Below, piece by piece: positions 1 to 7,211 of a DNA stretch of 64,000 nt. The stretch covers positions 62,001-126,000 of the forward strand of contig CAXTNT010000001.1 in assembly GCA_964245825.1 (NCBI GenBank). The letters are read 5' to 3'. A program made the translations under genes and the position numbers. Position 1 is the first letter of the stretch, and the number at the start of each line of letters is the position of its first letter. A model generated the notes under the pieces. The model saw only the letters and a program-made list of their open reading frames with translations. It searched no databases and was not told the DNA's origin. Source of the stretch: CAJCIY01 sp964245825 (GTDB lineage: Bacteria; Actinomycetota; Actinomycetes; Mycobacteriales; CAJCIY01).

Positions 1-1
1 G

Positions 2-880
2 CAGTCGGCCCGTTCCGTGAAGATCAAGCCGTCGCTGACCACGAGCGTGTATGCCCGCGATCCCGAACCGGGGCAGTGGCGCCTGCTGCTCAACTTCGCG
101 TCCATCACCGGCACCCAGCTGGACCAGGCCTTCTCCGGTGACGTCGAACTGAACGCCGTCAAGGCGTCGGCGTCGCTGCCGACGAAGGGCACGAAGCTTG
201 CGGCTGGGCAGGCGGTCACGATTCCCGTCAAGATCAAGAATACCGGTGTGGCGCCGGAGGACTACTTCCTCGACGCTCGGCTGGACAGCTCCCAGCAGAT
301 CCCGGTCACCCTGCTGCAGGGGGCGACGGACCCGCTGCCCCTCCGTCCGTCGAGCCCGACACCTGCGTGGCTGACCCCCACCGAGACCTCGACGGTCAAC
401 GTGGCCATGCAGGCGAGCCTGCCCGTGACCTTCGACTACGGCTCGTTCTTCGGGGATCCCGATCTGGTCGCCAACTCCAGCGGCAACAGCGCCACCGCGT
501 CCTTCTCGGCCAACCCGGTCGTGCAGGGCCTGTGGTTCGCCGAGCCGTCGGAGATCGGGCCGTACGGCACGGGGCCGGCCCCCTCGGGCAACGTCGCGAC
601 GCAGGTGTCGCTCGTGGCCAAGGGCTTCGACCAGACCGTCACCAACCCCCTTGGTGACCTGTGGCTGGGTGCGGTCGATCCGACCGCCGGCGTGGGCGTC
701 CTGACCGTCCAACCGGGGCAGACGCTGACGATCCCGGTGACGTTCACGCCGCAGGGCCCGGCCGGCTCCAGGGTCTCCGGCACGCTGTACGTCGACGACC
801 TGTCCGAGGTCACCGGCTCGGGCCTGGCGCCGAACGGCAGCGAACTCATCGGGCTGCCGTACTCGTACACCGTCAAGTAG
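2..880 (+). CDS. C-terminal part of a secreted protease, probably subtilisin-like (S8); 5' end outside window
   Basis: The reading frame is already open at the first bases, so this is the last ~292 residues of a longer protein. It is rich in Ser, Thr, Pro and Gly and looks like stacked beta-sandwich (Fn3-like) modules: 'GQWRLLLNF' near the start, 'TIPVKIKNTG' around residue 80 and 'TIPVTFTPQGPAGSRVSGTLYVDD' split over the last 50. Such tails are typical of large actinobacterial S8 proteases with appended Fn3 domains, but no catalytic residue lies inside the window, so the peptidase call is inference. An internal GTG at 17 is not needed as a start. The gene converges on pncB, with a hairpin between the two stops. 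Confidence 0.55.
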   Translation, partial: QSARSVKIKPSLTTSVYARDPEPGQWRLLLNFASITGTQLDQAFSGDVELNAVKASASLPTKGTKLAAGQAVTIPVKIKNTGVAPEDYFLDARLDSSQQIPVTLLQGATDPLPLRPSSPTPAWLTPTETSTVNVAMQASLPVTFDYGSFFGDPDLVANSSGNSATASFSANPVVQGLWFAEPSEIGPYGTGPAPSGNVATQVSLVAKGFDQTVTNPLGDLWLGAVDPTAGVGVLTVQPGQTLTIPVTFTPQGPAGSRVSGTLYVDDLSEVTGSGLAPNGSELIGLPYSYTVK

Positions 881-886
881 AGCGAC

Positions 887-918
887 GTGCCGGCCGGGCG
901 ATCACGCTCGGCCGGCAC
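887..918. terminator. Bidirectional hairpin between protease tail gene and pncB
   Basis: GTGCCGGCCG (887-896) pairs perfectly with CGGCCGGCAC (909-918) around a 12-nt loop. It fills the 40-bp gap between two convergent genes. There is no T tract, as is common for actinobacterial terminators. Confidence 0.6.
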
Positions 919-920
919 GC

Positions 921-2192
921 TCACTCCCGGACTGTGGGCAGGGCCTCCGCACCGGCAGCGACCAGGAGCGCATCCGCCGGCAGTTCGGCGCGTGCCTCCT
1001 GGTGGGTGGTCCGGGCGTCGGGCAGCGTGGCGGTCTCGCCGCCGGTGATCAACGGAATGGTCAGCGGTCTCAGGTCGTGGCCCTCGGGGTCGCGGCCGCC
1101 GGCCACCAGCCGGTCTTCCAGCGCCCGACCGTCGACCACCCGCCGCCAGGCCCGGGCGGCTCCGCCCAGGTCGGACTTGCCCTCGGACCGTTTTGCGACG
1201 GGTCGCCCCTCGATCTCGACGAGCTTGTAGACCAGGCCCGCGGTGGGGCGACCCGACCCGGTTGCCAGTTGCGTGCCCACGCCGTAGACATCCGCCGGAA
1301 CGTCGGCGAGCTCGGTGATCACGAACTCGTCCAGGTCCCCGGTCAGCACGATCTTCGTGTCGCGGGCCCCGAGTGCGTCGAGCAGGGACCGCGCGCGGCG
1401 GGCGCCCTCGGCGGCGGAGCCGGAGTCGATCCGGATCGCGCCCAACCGCGGCCCGGCAACCTCCACCGCGGTCCGGATGCCGGCCTCGATGTCGTAGGTG
1501 TCGACCAGCAGGGTCGTGCCCGAACCCTGGGCGCTGACCTGCGCCTCGAACGCCGCGCACTCGCTGGGGAAGGCGAGGACGAACGCGTGCGCAGCCGTGC
1601 CGGTGGTGGGGACGCCGTACCGGCGACCGGCCTCGAGGTTGCTGGTGGCGTCGAAGCCGCACAGCCACGCGCTGCGTGCTGCGTGCACCGCGGCTTCCTC
1701 ATGGGTACGACGGGAACCCATCTCGATGAGCGTCCGCCCCCTGGCCGCGCAGTGCATGCGCGCGGCTGCCGCGGCGATCGCCCCGTCGTGGTTCAGCACC
1801 GAGAGCGCGAGGGTCTCCAGGACGATCGCCTGCCCGAGCGGAGCCCGCACGGTGAGGATCGGCGATCCGGATACGTACGGCTCGCCTTCGGCGAAGCCCT
1901 CGACGTCGCCGGTGAACCGGTACGCCCGCAGGTAATCGCCGCAATCAGCGGACACGACGCCCGTCCCGACCAACCACTCCACCTCGTCTGGGGCGAAGCG
2001 GCAACCGGCGATCAGCGGCAACAACCGACCGGTGCCGCCGACGACCCCGTAGCGCCGGCCGCGCGGGAGGCGGCGGGCGAAGACCGAGAAGACCGCCGGT
2101 CGATCGGCCAGACCAGCGCGGAGGAGCCCGTCGAGCATGGTCAGCTCGTACCGGTCGGTGTGCAGGCCCGGGCCGCCGACGATCTCGCCCAC
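921..2192 (-). CDS. pncB: Nicotinate phosphoribosyltransferase
   Basis: 423 residues, the normal length for the family. It makes nicotinate mononucleotide from nicotinate and PRPP in NAD salvage and acts in the cytosol. The N-terminus 'LHTDRYELTML' is the family hallmark; 'GSRRTHEEAAVHAAR' near residue 160, 'VDTYD' near 232 and 'RIDSG' near 256 are conserved active-site and PRPP/nucleotide-binding stretches. The GTG start has a good ribosome site, GGGAGG, 8 nt upstream. Its start codon lies only 17 bp from the divergent metB start, so the two promoters must overlap the coding sequences. Confidence 0.93.
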   Translation of the reverse strand: MGEIVGGPGLHTDRYELTMLDGLLRAGLADRPAVFSVFARRLPRGRRYGVVGGTGRLLPLIAGCRFAPDEVEWLVGTGVVSADCGDYLRAYRFTGDVEGFAEGEPYVSGSPILTVRAPLGQAIVLETLALSVLNHDGAIAAAAARMHCAARGRTLIEMGSRRTHEEAAVHAARSAWLCGFDATSNLEAGRRYGVPTTGTAAHAFVLAFPSECAAFEAQVSAQGSGTTLLVDTYDIEAGIRTAVEVAGPRLGAIRIDSGSAAEGARRARSLLDALGARDTKIVLTGDLDEFVITELADVPADVYGVGTQLATGSGRPTAGLVYKLVEIEGRPVAKRSEGKSDLGGAARAWRRVVDGRALEDRLVAGGRDPEGHDLRPLTIPLITGGETATLPDARTTHQEARAELPADALLVAAGAEALPTVRE

Positions 2193-2197
2193 GCCGC

Positions 2198-2203
2198 TAG
2201 CCT
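2198..2203 (+). promoter_or_regulatory. Probable -10 element of leaderless metB
   Basis: TAGCCT lies 6 nt before the metB ATG. No Shine-Dalgarno sequence is present, so transcription probably starts at the ATG itself. Confidence 0.5.
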
Positions 2204-2209
2204 CCCATC

Positions 2210-3367
2210 ATGGCTACGGACGGCGCGCGCGGACAGGGGTTCGAGACGCTCGCCGTCCACGCCGGGCAGGAGCCCGACCCGCGCACCGGTGCCGTCAACG
2301 TGCCCATCTACGCCACCTCGACGTACGCCCAGGACGGGGTCGGTGGGCTGCGTGCGGGCTACGAGTACAGCCGCAGCGGCAACCCCACCCGGGATGCGCT
2401 GGAGACCTCGCTCGCCGTCCTGGAGGCAGGTGCCCGGGGGCTGGCGTTCGCCAGCGGGCTGGCCGCCGAGGACTGCCTGCTGCGGACGGTGCTGTCGCCC
2501 GGCGACCACGTGGTCATCCCCGACGACGCGTACGGCGGCACCTATCGCCTCTTCGCGCAGGTGCTCGCCCGCTGGGGCGTGACGTTCACGCCCGCGTCGA
2601 TGTCGGACCCCGACGAGGTCGCGGCCCGGGTCCGGCCCGAGACCAGGGTGATCTGGTGCGAGACGCCGTCCAACCCGCTGCTGAGCATCGCCGACGTGTC
2701 GGCGCTCGCCCGGGTCGCCGGATCGGCCGGCGCGCTGCTGGTCGTCGACAACACCTTCGCCTCGCCGTACCTGCAGCAGCCACTGGTCCTCGGCGCGCAC
2801 GTCGTGGTGCACTCCACCACGAAGTACCTCGGCGGCCACAGCGACGTCGTGGGTGGTGCGCTGGTCGCGGCTGACGCCGACCTGGGCGAGCGACTGGCGT
2901 ACCACCAGAACGCCCTCGGCGCCGTGCCCGGCCCGTTCGACTGCTTCCTGGTGCTGCGCGGCATCCGGACTCTCGGCGTCCGGATGGACCGCTGCTGCGC
3001 GACGGCGCGGCTGGTGGCGACCACGCTCGCCCAGCACGACGCGGTCGCGGAGGTGCGCTGGCCGGGGCTCGCCACGCACCCCGGCCACGAGGTCGCCGGG
3101 CGGCAGATGCGCGACTTCGGCGGGATGGTGAGCTTCCGGCTGACAGCCGGGGAGCAGGCCGCGGTCGACCTCTGCGGGGCACTCCAGGTGTTCACCCTCG
3201 CCGAGTCGCTCGGCGGCGTGGAGTCCCTGGTCGAGCACCCGGCCCGGATGACGCACGTCAGCGTGGCGGGCTCGCCGCTGGAGGTGCCCGGTGACCTCGT
3301 CCGGCTCTCCGTCGGGCTCGAGACCGCCGACGACCTGCTCGACGACCTGGTGAAGGCCCTTGGGTGA
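2210..3367 (+). CDS. metB: Cystathionine gamma-synthase/gamma-lyase family PLP enzyme
   Basis: 385 residues of the Cys/Met-metabolism PLP family. 'YSRSGNPTRDALE' near residue 60 is the PLP-phosphate-binding segment of the neighbouring subunit, 'VDNTFASPYLQQP' is at about 180-192, and 'HSTTKYLGGHSD' carries the Schiff-base lysine at about 204. It either condenses an O-acylhomoserine with cysteine (methionine synthesis) or cleaves cystathionine (reverse transsulfuration); sequence alone does not settle which. I use metB because the mycobacterial homologue (Rv1079) bears that name and also lies near greA and mca. The next ABC gene follows immediately. Confidence 0.88.
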   Translation: MATDGARGQGFETLAVHAGQEPDPRTGAVNVPIYATSTYAQDGVGGLRAGYEYSRSGNPTRDALETSLAVLEAGARGLAFASGLAAEDCLLRTVLSPGDHVVIPDDAYGGTYRLFAQVLARWGVTFTPASMSDPDEVAARVRPETRVIWCETPSNPLLSIADVSALARVAGSAGALLVVDNTFASPYLQQPLVLGAHVVVHSTTKYLGGHSDVVGGALVAADADLGERLAYHQNALGAVPGPFDCFLVLRGIRTLGVRMDRCCATARLVATTLAQHDAVAEVRWPGLATHPGHEVAGRQMRDFGGMVSFRLTAGEQAAVDLCGALQVFTLAESLGGVESLVEHPARMTHVSVAGSPLEVPGDLVRLSVGLETADDLLDDLVKALG

Positions 3368-3374
3368 GGCGGAG

Positions 3375-4337
3375 GTGACGACGGGCACGACTCCGACCAT
3401 CCGGACCCGGGCCCTGCGCAAGGTCTTTCCCGGCCGGCCCGACGTGGTCGCGGTGGACGGCATCGACCTGGAGGTCGCGGCGGGGGAGTTCTTCGGGCTG
3501 CTCGGCCCCAACGGCGCCGGCAAGTCCACCACCATCGGCATGCTCACCACCCGGGTCGACCCGACCTCGGGGACGGCGGAGATCACCGGCATCGACGTGC
3601 GGCGCAGACCAGCCGACGCCAAGCGTCGGCTCGGCGTGGTCAGCCAGACCAACACCCTCGACCGCTCGCTGACGGTCGCCGAGAACCTCGAGTTCCACGG
3701 CCGCTACTTCGGTATGCGCAAGGCCGAGGCCCGGGCGCGGTCGGCGGAGCTGCTGACGACCTTCCAGCTCGCCGACCGCAGCGACGCGCCCGTGCTGGCC
3801 CTGTCCGGCGGCCTCGCGCAGCGGCTGATGGTTGCCCGCGCGCTGGTGCACCGGCCCGCGGTGCTGTTCCTGGACGAGCCGACCACCGGCATCGACCCGC
3901 AGAGCCGGCTGAACCTCTGGGCGCTGCTCCGGCAGCTGCACGCCGAGGGCCAGACGATCCTGCTCACCACCCACGACATGGACGAGGCCGACGCCCTGTG
4001 CGAGCGGATCGCGGTGGTCGACCGCGGCCGCATCCTGGCCGACGACACGCCGGCGGGCCTGAAGCGGGCGTACGGGTCGGACACCGTCGTGACGCTCACC
4101 GTGGGTGGGGGCGACCGGGAGGCGCTGCGCGCGCACGCCGCCGGCGCCCGTGGCGTCACCGGCGCCGAGCTGGACGGCGACCGGCTGCGGGTGACCGCCA
4201 GCAGCGCCGAGGGGCTGCTCGCCGACCTGGTGCCGGCCGCGGCGACCCGAGGGGTCACCGTCCACGACGCCTCCAGCCAGCCACCGTCGCTGGAGTCGGT
4301 GTTCCTGGCCCTGACCGGACGCGAGCTGCGCGAGTGA
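3375..4337 (+). CDS. ABC transporter ATP-binding protein, DrrA type
   Basis: About 320 residues. Walker A GPNGAGKST is near residues 43-51, the signature LSGGLAQRL near 143, Walker B VLFLDEPTTG near 165, and the switch His in 'TTHDMDEAD' near 197. The C-terminal 90 residues match the extension of daunorubicin-resistance (DrrA) ATPases. It should energise export by the permease encoded next, whose GTG overlaps this stop codon by 4 nt. The start is uncertain: GTG 3375 follows GTGAGG, while a TTG at 3360 would overlap metB by 8 nt. The exported substrate cannot be read from the sequence. Confidence 0.88.
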   Translation: MTTGTTPTIRTRALRKVFPGRPDVVAVDGIDLEVAAGEFFGLLGPNGAGKSTTIGMLTTRVDPTSGTAEITGIDVRRRPADAKRRLGVVSQTNTLDRSLTVAENLEFHGRYFGMRKAEARARSAELLTTFQLADRSDAPVLALSGGLAQRLMVARALVHRPAVLFLDEPTTGIDPQSRLNLWALLRQLHAEGQTILLTTHDMDEADALCERIAVVDRGRILADDTPAGLKRAYGSDTVVTLTVGGGDREALRAHAAGARGVTGAELDGDRLRVTASSAEGLLADLVPAAATRGVTVHDASSQPPSLESVFLALTGRELRE

Positions 4338-5158
4338 CGGCCGCCGCGCTGCCGAGCGCCTCATCGGCGACGGCGTTCCTGGCGCTGCTGGCGCGGGACG
4401 TGCGCGTCCTCGGCAAGAACCTGCCCGGCGTGCTGGTCCGCATCATCATGCAGCCGCTGCTGTTCACGTTCGTCTTCGCCTACGTGCTGCCCAAGACCGG
4501 CATGGGGCTGGGCGGCACGTCCGGTGCGGGTCGCTCGTTTGCCACCGTGCTGGTCCCCGGGCTGGTCGCGACCTCGACCTTCTTCCAGGGCATCCAGTCC
4601 GTGGCGCTCCAGCTCACCCAGGAGTTCGGCTACACCAAGGAGATCGAGGACCGCGTGCTCGCGCCGCTGCCGGTGTGGGGCGTCGCCCTGGGCAAGATCG
4701 CGGCGGGCGTCGTGCAGTCGTTGCTCGCGGCCGTCGTCGTGTTCCCGATCGTCCTGGTGGTGCACGCACACGGCCAGGCGCCGCACGTCCACATCCGCGA
4801 CCCGGCGCTGCTCCTGCTCACGTTGCTGGTCACGTGCCTGCTGGGCGCGTCCTTCGGGCTGGCGGTCGGGGTCAGCGTCGACCCGCGGCAGATCCCGTTC
4901 GTGTTCGCGCTGGTGGTGCTGCCCTCGACGCTGCTCGGCTGCGTGTACTACCCGTGGTCGACGCTGGCCTCGGTCCGCTGGTTGCAGGTGCTCGTGCTGG
5001 TCAACCCGGTCGTCTACATGAGCGAGGCCTTCCGCGGCGTCCTGACGCCCGGCGTCCACCACATGCCGCTGCCGGCTTCCCTGGGCGCGATGGTGGCGCT
5101 GTCTGCGCTCTTCATGACCCTGGGCGTACGCGGGTTCCGACGCCGCGTCGTGGCCTGA
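4334..5158 (+). CDS. ABC-2 type permease, DrrB type
   Basis: 274 residues with about six membrane segments: 'IIMQPLLFTFVFAYVL' near 40, then stretches near 70-90, 110-135, 145-170, 175-195 and 235-255. It carries the ABC-2 permease pattern of a short basic N-terminus, a cytoplasmic loop 'GYTKEIEDRVLAPLP' that probably docks on the ATPase, and a C-terminal 'VYMSEAFRGVL'. The GTG start shares GTGA with the ATPase stop, so the two are translationally coupled. It most likely forms a homodimeric channel with a pair of the upstream ATPases for an amphipathic drug, lipid or polyketide. Confidence 0.88.
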   Translation: MTAAALPSASSATAFLALLARDVRVLGKNLPGVLVRIIMQPLLFTFVFAYVLPKTGMGLGGTSGAGRSFATVLVPGLVATSTFFQGIQSVALQLTQEFGYTKEIEDRVLAPLPVWGVALGKIAAGVVQSLLAAVVVFPIVLVVHAHGQAPHVHIRDPALLLLTLLVTCLLGASFGLAVGVSVDPRQIPFVFALVVLPSTLLGCVYYPWSTLASVRWLQVLVLVNPVVYMSEAFRGVLTPGVHHMPLPASLGAMVALSALFMTLGVRGFRRRVVA

Positions 5159-5187
5159 GGACCGCCGCGCGCAGGGCCTGGGCTGGC

Positions 5188-5193
5188 TAGTGT
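5188..5193 (+). promoter_or_regulatory. Probable -10 element of the SCO6745-like gene
   Basis: TAGTGT lies 8 nt before ATG 5202, with no Shine-Dalgarno sequence. It favours ATG 5202 over the GTG at 5190. Confidence 0.4.
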
Positions 5194-5201
5194 CCGCGGA
5201 C

Positions 5202-6098
5202 ATGACCGACACCGATGTCGCCGCCCCGCTCGTGCACCCCGACCTGACGCAGGCCCGCTCCGATGCGCGCGCGTGCTACCGCACGCTCGAGCCGCTGCAC
5301 GCCTTCATCTACTTCGACCCGGGCGCGGGCGAGCGCTACCGCGCGGTCGGCCTGCAGGACGGCTACCAGCAGTACTTCGCCAGCCGGTCGGCGCCGATGG
5401 GAGCCGTCGGGGCGGGGCCGGTCGTGGCGACGTTCTTCAACTTCAACCCCGAGGTGGTGGCACGCGCGCTGCCGGCCGCCTGGGCCATCGCGCCGGTCGA
5501 GGCCGTGCTCGAGGCCCGGCTCGCTGCTGCGGTCGACACGTACGGGCGGATCTTCGGCGACGACCGGGACGCGATCGCCGAGTCCCTCGACCTGCTGGCC
5601 CCGGCCGTCGAGGCGGTGCGGCCGCTGATGGCGGGACGGGCGCTGGCCGCGGCGCACGCGGAGCTGCCTGAGCCCACGGACCCGCTCGGCCTGCTGTGGT
5701 GGCGGCTCGCCGTCCTGCGGGAGTGGCGCGGGGACGGCCACGTGGCCGCGCTCACGGTGGACGGCATGGACCCGGTCGAGGTCCTGCACACGCACATCGC
5801 CGGCGGTGGGGTCAACGGCGACATCCTGCGGCTGACCCGCGGCTGGCCTGAGGACCGCTGGGCGGCCGGCCGGGACGCGCTGGTGGCGCGCGGCGAGCTG
5901 ACCGCCGACGGGGCGCTCACCGACGTCGGCGCAGCGCGCCGGCAGGCGGTGGAGGACGAGACCGATGCGCTGGCGGCGGCCCCCTGGGCGGTGCTCGGCG
6001 CCGAGGGCTCGGTGCGCCTGCGCGACGTGCTCCGCCCGTACGCGGTGCGCATCCTGGAGGCGAGCGGTCTCGGGGCGATGCTGCGCCCCAAGGCCTGA
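5202..6098 (+). CDS. SCO6745-family protein, helix-turn-helix-like, unknown function
   Basis: 298 residues with no membrane segment or signal peptide. The N-terminal motif 'YRTLEPLHAFIYFDPGA', the segment 'VATFFNFNP' and the C-terminal 'GDILRLTRGWPEDRW' followed by 'ALVARGELTADGALTDVG' are typical of the actinobacterial SCO6745 group. The C-terminal half looks like a winged helix, as in MarR-like proteins, but I see no basic DNA-contact helix. No molecular function is known to me. It stands alone, convergent with the following methyltransferase at a 4-bp gap. Confidence 0.7.
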   Translation: MTDTDVAAPLVHPDLTQARSDARACYRTLEPLHAFIYFDPGAGERYRAVGLQDGYQQYFASRSAPMGAVGAGPVVATFFNFNPEVVARALPAAWAIAPVEAVLEARLAAAVDTYGRIFGDDRDAIAESLDLLAPAVEAVRPLMAGRALAAAHAELPEPTDPLGLLWWRLAVLREWRGDGHVAALTVDGMDPVEVLHTHIAGGGVNGDILRLTRGWPEDRWAAGRDALVARGELTADGALTDVGAARRQAVEDETDALAAAPWAVLGAEGSVRLRDVLRPYAVRILEASGLGAMLRPKA

Positions 6099-6102
6099 GC
6101 GG

Positions 6103-6738
6103 TCAGTCCGGGCGGCGCAGCAGCAACGACGACCGCCGGCTGGGATGCTCGAGCCCGGCGTACGGCGCCCGGTCGGCGCGGGCCACGAGCTCCAGCCCGA
6201 CGCTCGCGGCCGACGCGGCCTCGAGCGCCGGGTCCAGGTAGCGGAACGTCAGCGCGACCGGGACGCCCCACATCGCCCGCTGCTCGGCAGCGCCCCCCGC
6301 GGACACATCGGCGTCCGAGACGTGGAACGACACCAGCGCATGCCCGCCCGGACGCAGCACCCGGACCATCTCCGCGTACGCCGGGGCGCGGTCCTCGATG
6401 TGGATCACGGCATAGAGGCAGACCAGCGCGGCCAGGCCGCCTGCCTTCAGCGGCAGCGCGGTCAGGTCGCCGGCGGCGAACGGCAGACCGGTCCTCCCCA
6501 GGCCGACGGCGCACATACGGGGAGAGAGGTCGACGCCCACGGCGCTCGCCCCGAGACCGGCCAGGAACGCGGTGACGTGTCCCGGCCCGCAGCCCAGGTC
6601 GGCGACCGGGCCCCCGCCCGCGAGCTCGACCAGCAGGGCCAGCAGGGCTCGGTCGAGCGGCTTGCCCGACAGCTCGCCGCCGATCTCCGCGGCGTACCGC
6701 TCGGCGAGGTCGTCGTAGCTCCGGCGCGTCTCCTCCAC
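6103..6738 (-). CDS. Class I SAM-dependent methyltransferase
   Basis: 211 residues with a Rossmann-type methyltransferase fold: motif I 'VADLGCGPGHVTAFLAGLG' near residues 46-64, 'GVDLSPRM' as the acidic end of strand 2, 'DLTALPL' near 93, and 'VLRPGGHALVSFH' near 130. The pattern resembles UbiE/Methyltransf_11 small-molecule methyltransferases; the substrate cannot be predicted. The GTG start is 3 bp after the stop of the DUF2269 membrane protein, so they form a two-gene transcript. Confidence 0.85.
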   Translation of the reverse strand: MEETRRSYDDLAERYAAEIGGELSGKPLDRALLALLVELAGGGPVADLGCGPGHVTAFLAGLGASAVGVDLSPRMCAVGLGRTGLPFAAGDLTALPLKAGGLAALVCLYAVIHIEDRAPAYAEMVRVLRPGGHALVSFHVSDADVSAGGAAEQRAMWGVPVALTFRYLDPALEAASAASVGLELVARADRAPYAGLEHPSRRSSLLLRRPD

Positions 6739-6741
6739 CGG

Positions 6742-7173
6742 TCAGGTCAGGCCGGGCTGGTAGATCATCAGGAAGACGATCACCGCGAACAGCAGGGCGG
6801 CGGTGCCGCCGGCGGCGGCGATGACGGGCACCTGCCCGGCGGCGTCGCCCCCTGCCTCCAGTGCCGTCAGCGCGCGCTTCTGCGCCGGCAGGACCACCGC
6901 GATGAGCAGCCCCAGCGCCGCGACGAACAGCACCAGCGAGAGCCAGATCCACGTCTGGCCGAAGTGGTAGCCGTACCGGGACTGGACGTTGGCCACGCCC
7001 AGCAGCAGGACCAGGATCGAGGCGTACGCGTAGATGCTGCTGGTCCTGGCCAGGAAGCGCAGCGTGTCCGCGCCGCCCGTGCGGATCGCCCGCGGGGTCG
7101 CGGAGGTGGCGAACACCAGCGGCCCCAGCAGGAAGACGGCAGCGATGACGTGCAGCGACACGACGAGGTTCAC
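6742..7173 (-). CDS. DUF2269-like integral membrane protein
   Basis: 143 residues with four predicted membrane helices: about 3-24, 46-66, 78-98 and 118-139. The first helix starts 'SLHVIAAVFLLGPLVF', with a His near the membrane entry, as in DUF2269/CopD-like proteins. Function is unknown; related proteins are small membrane proteins sometimes linked to haem or copper, but no ligand cluster is complete here. It heads the transcript that includes the methyltransferase. Confidence 0.65.
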   Translation of the reverse strand: MNLVVSLHVIAAVFLLGPLVFATSATPRAIRTGGADTLRFLARTSSIYAYASILVLLLGVANVQSRYGYHFGQTWIWLSLVLFVAALGLLIAVVLPAQKRALTALEAGGDAAGQVPVIAAAGGTAALLFAVIVFLMIYQPGLT

Positions 7174-7179
7174 CCCTCG

Positions 7180-7185
7180 AACCTA
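7180..7185 (-). promoter_or_regulatory. Probable -10 element of the DUF2269 gene
   Basis: TAGGTT on the minus strand, 6 nt before the GTG start, with no Shine-Dalgarno sequence. Confidence 0.45.
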
Positions 7186-7211
7186 GCGATCGCGGGCGGG
7201 GCAGCAGCGCG

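Noticed and set aside
5190..6098. Earlier GTG start for the SCO6745-like gene
   Set aside because: The GTG at 5190 overlaps the proposed -10 element TAGTGT, and ATG 5202 fits a leaderless start better. The four extra residues carry no information.
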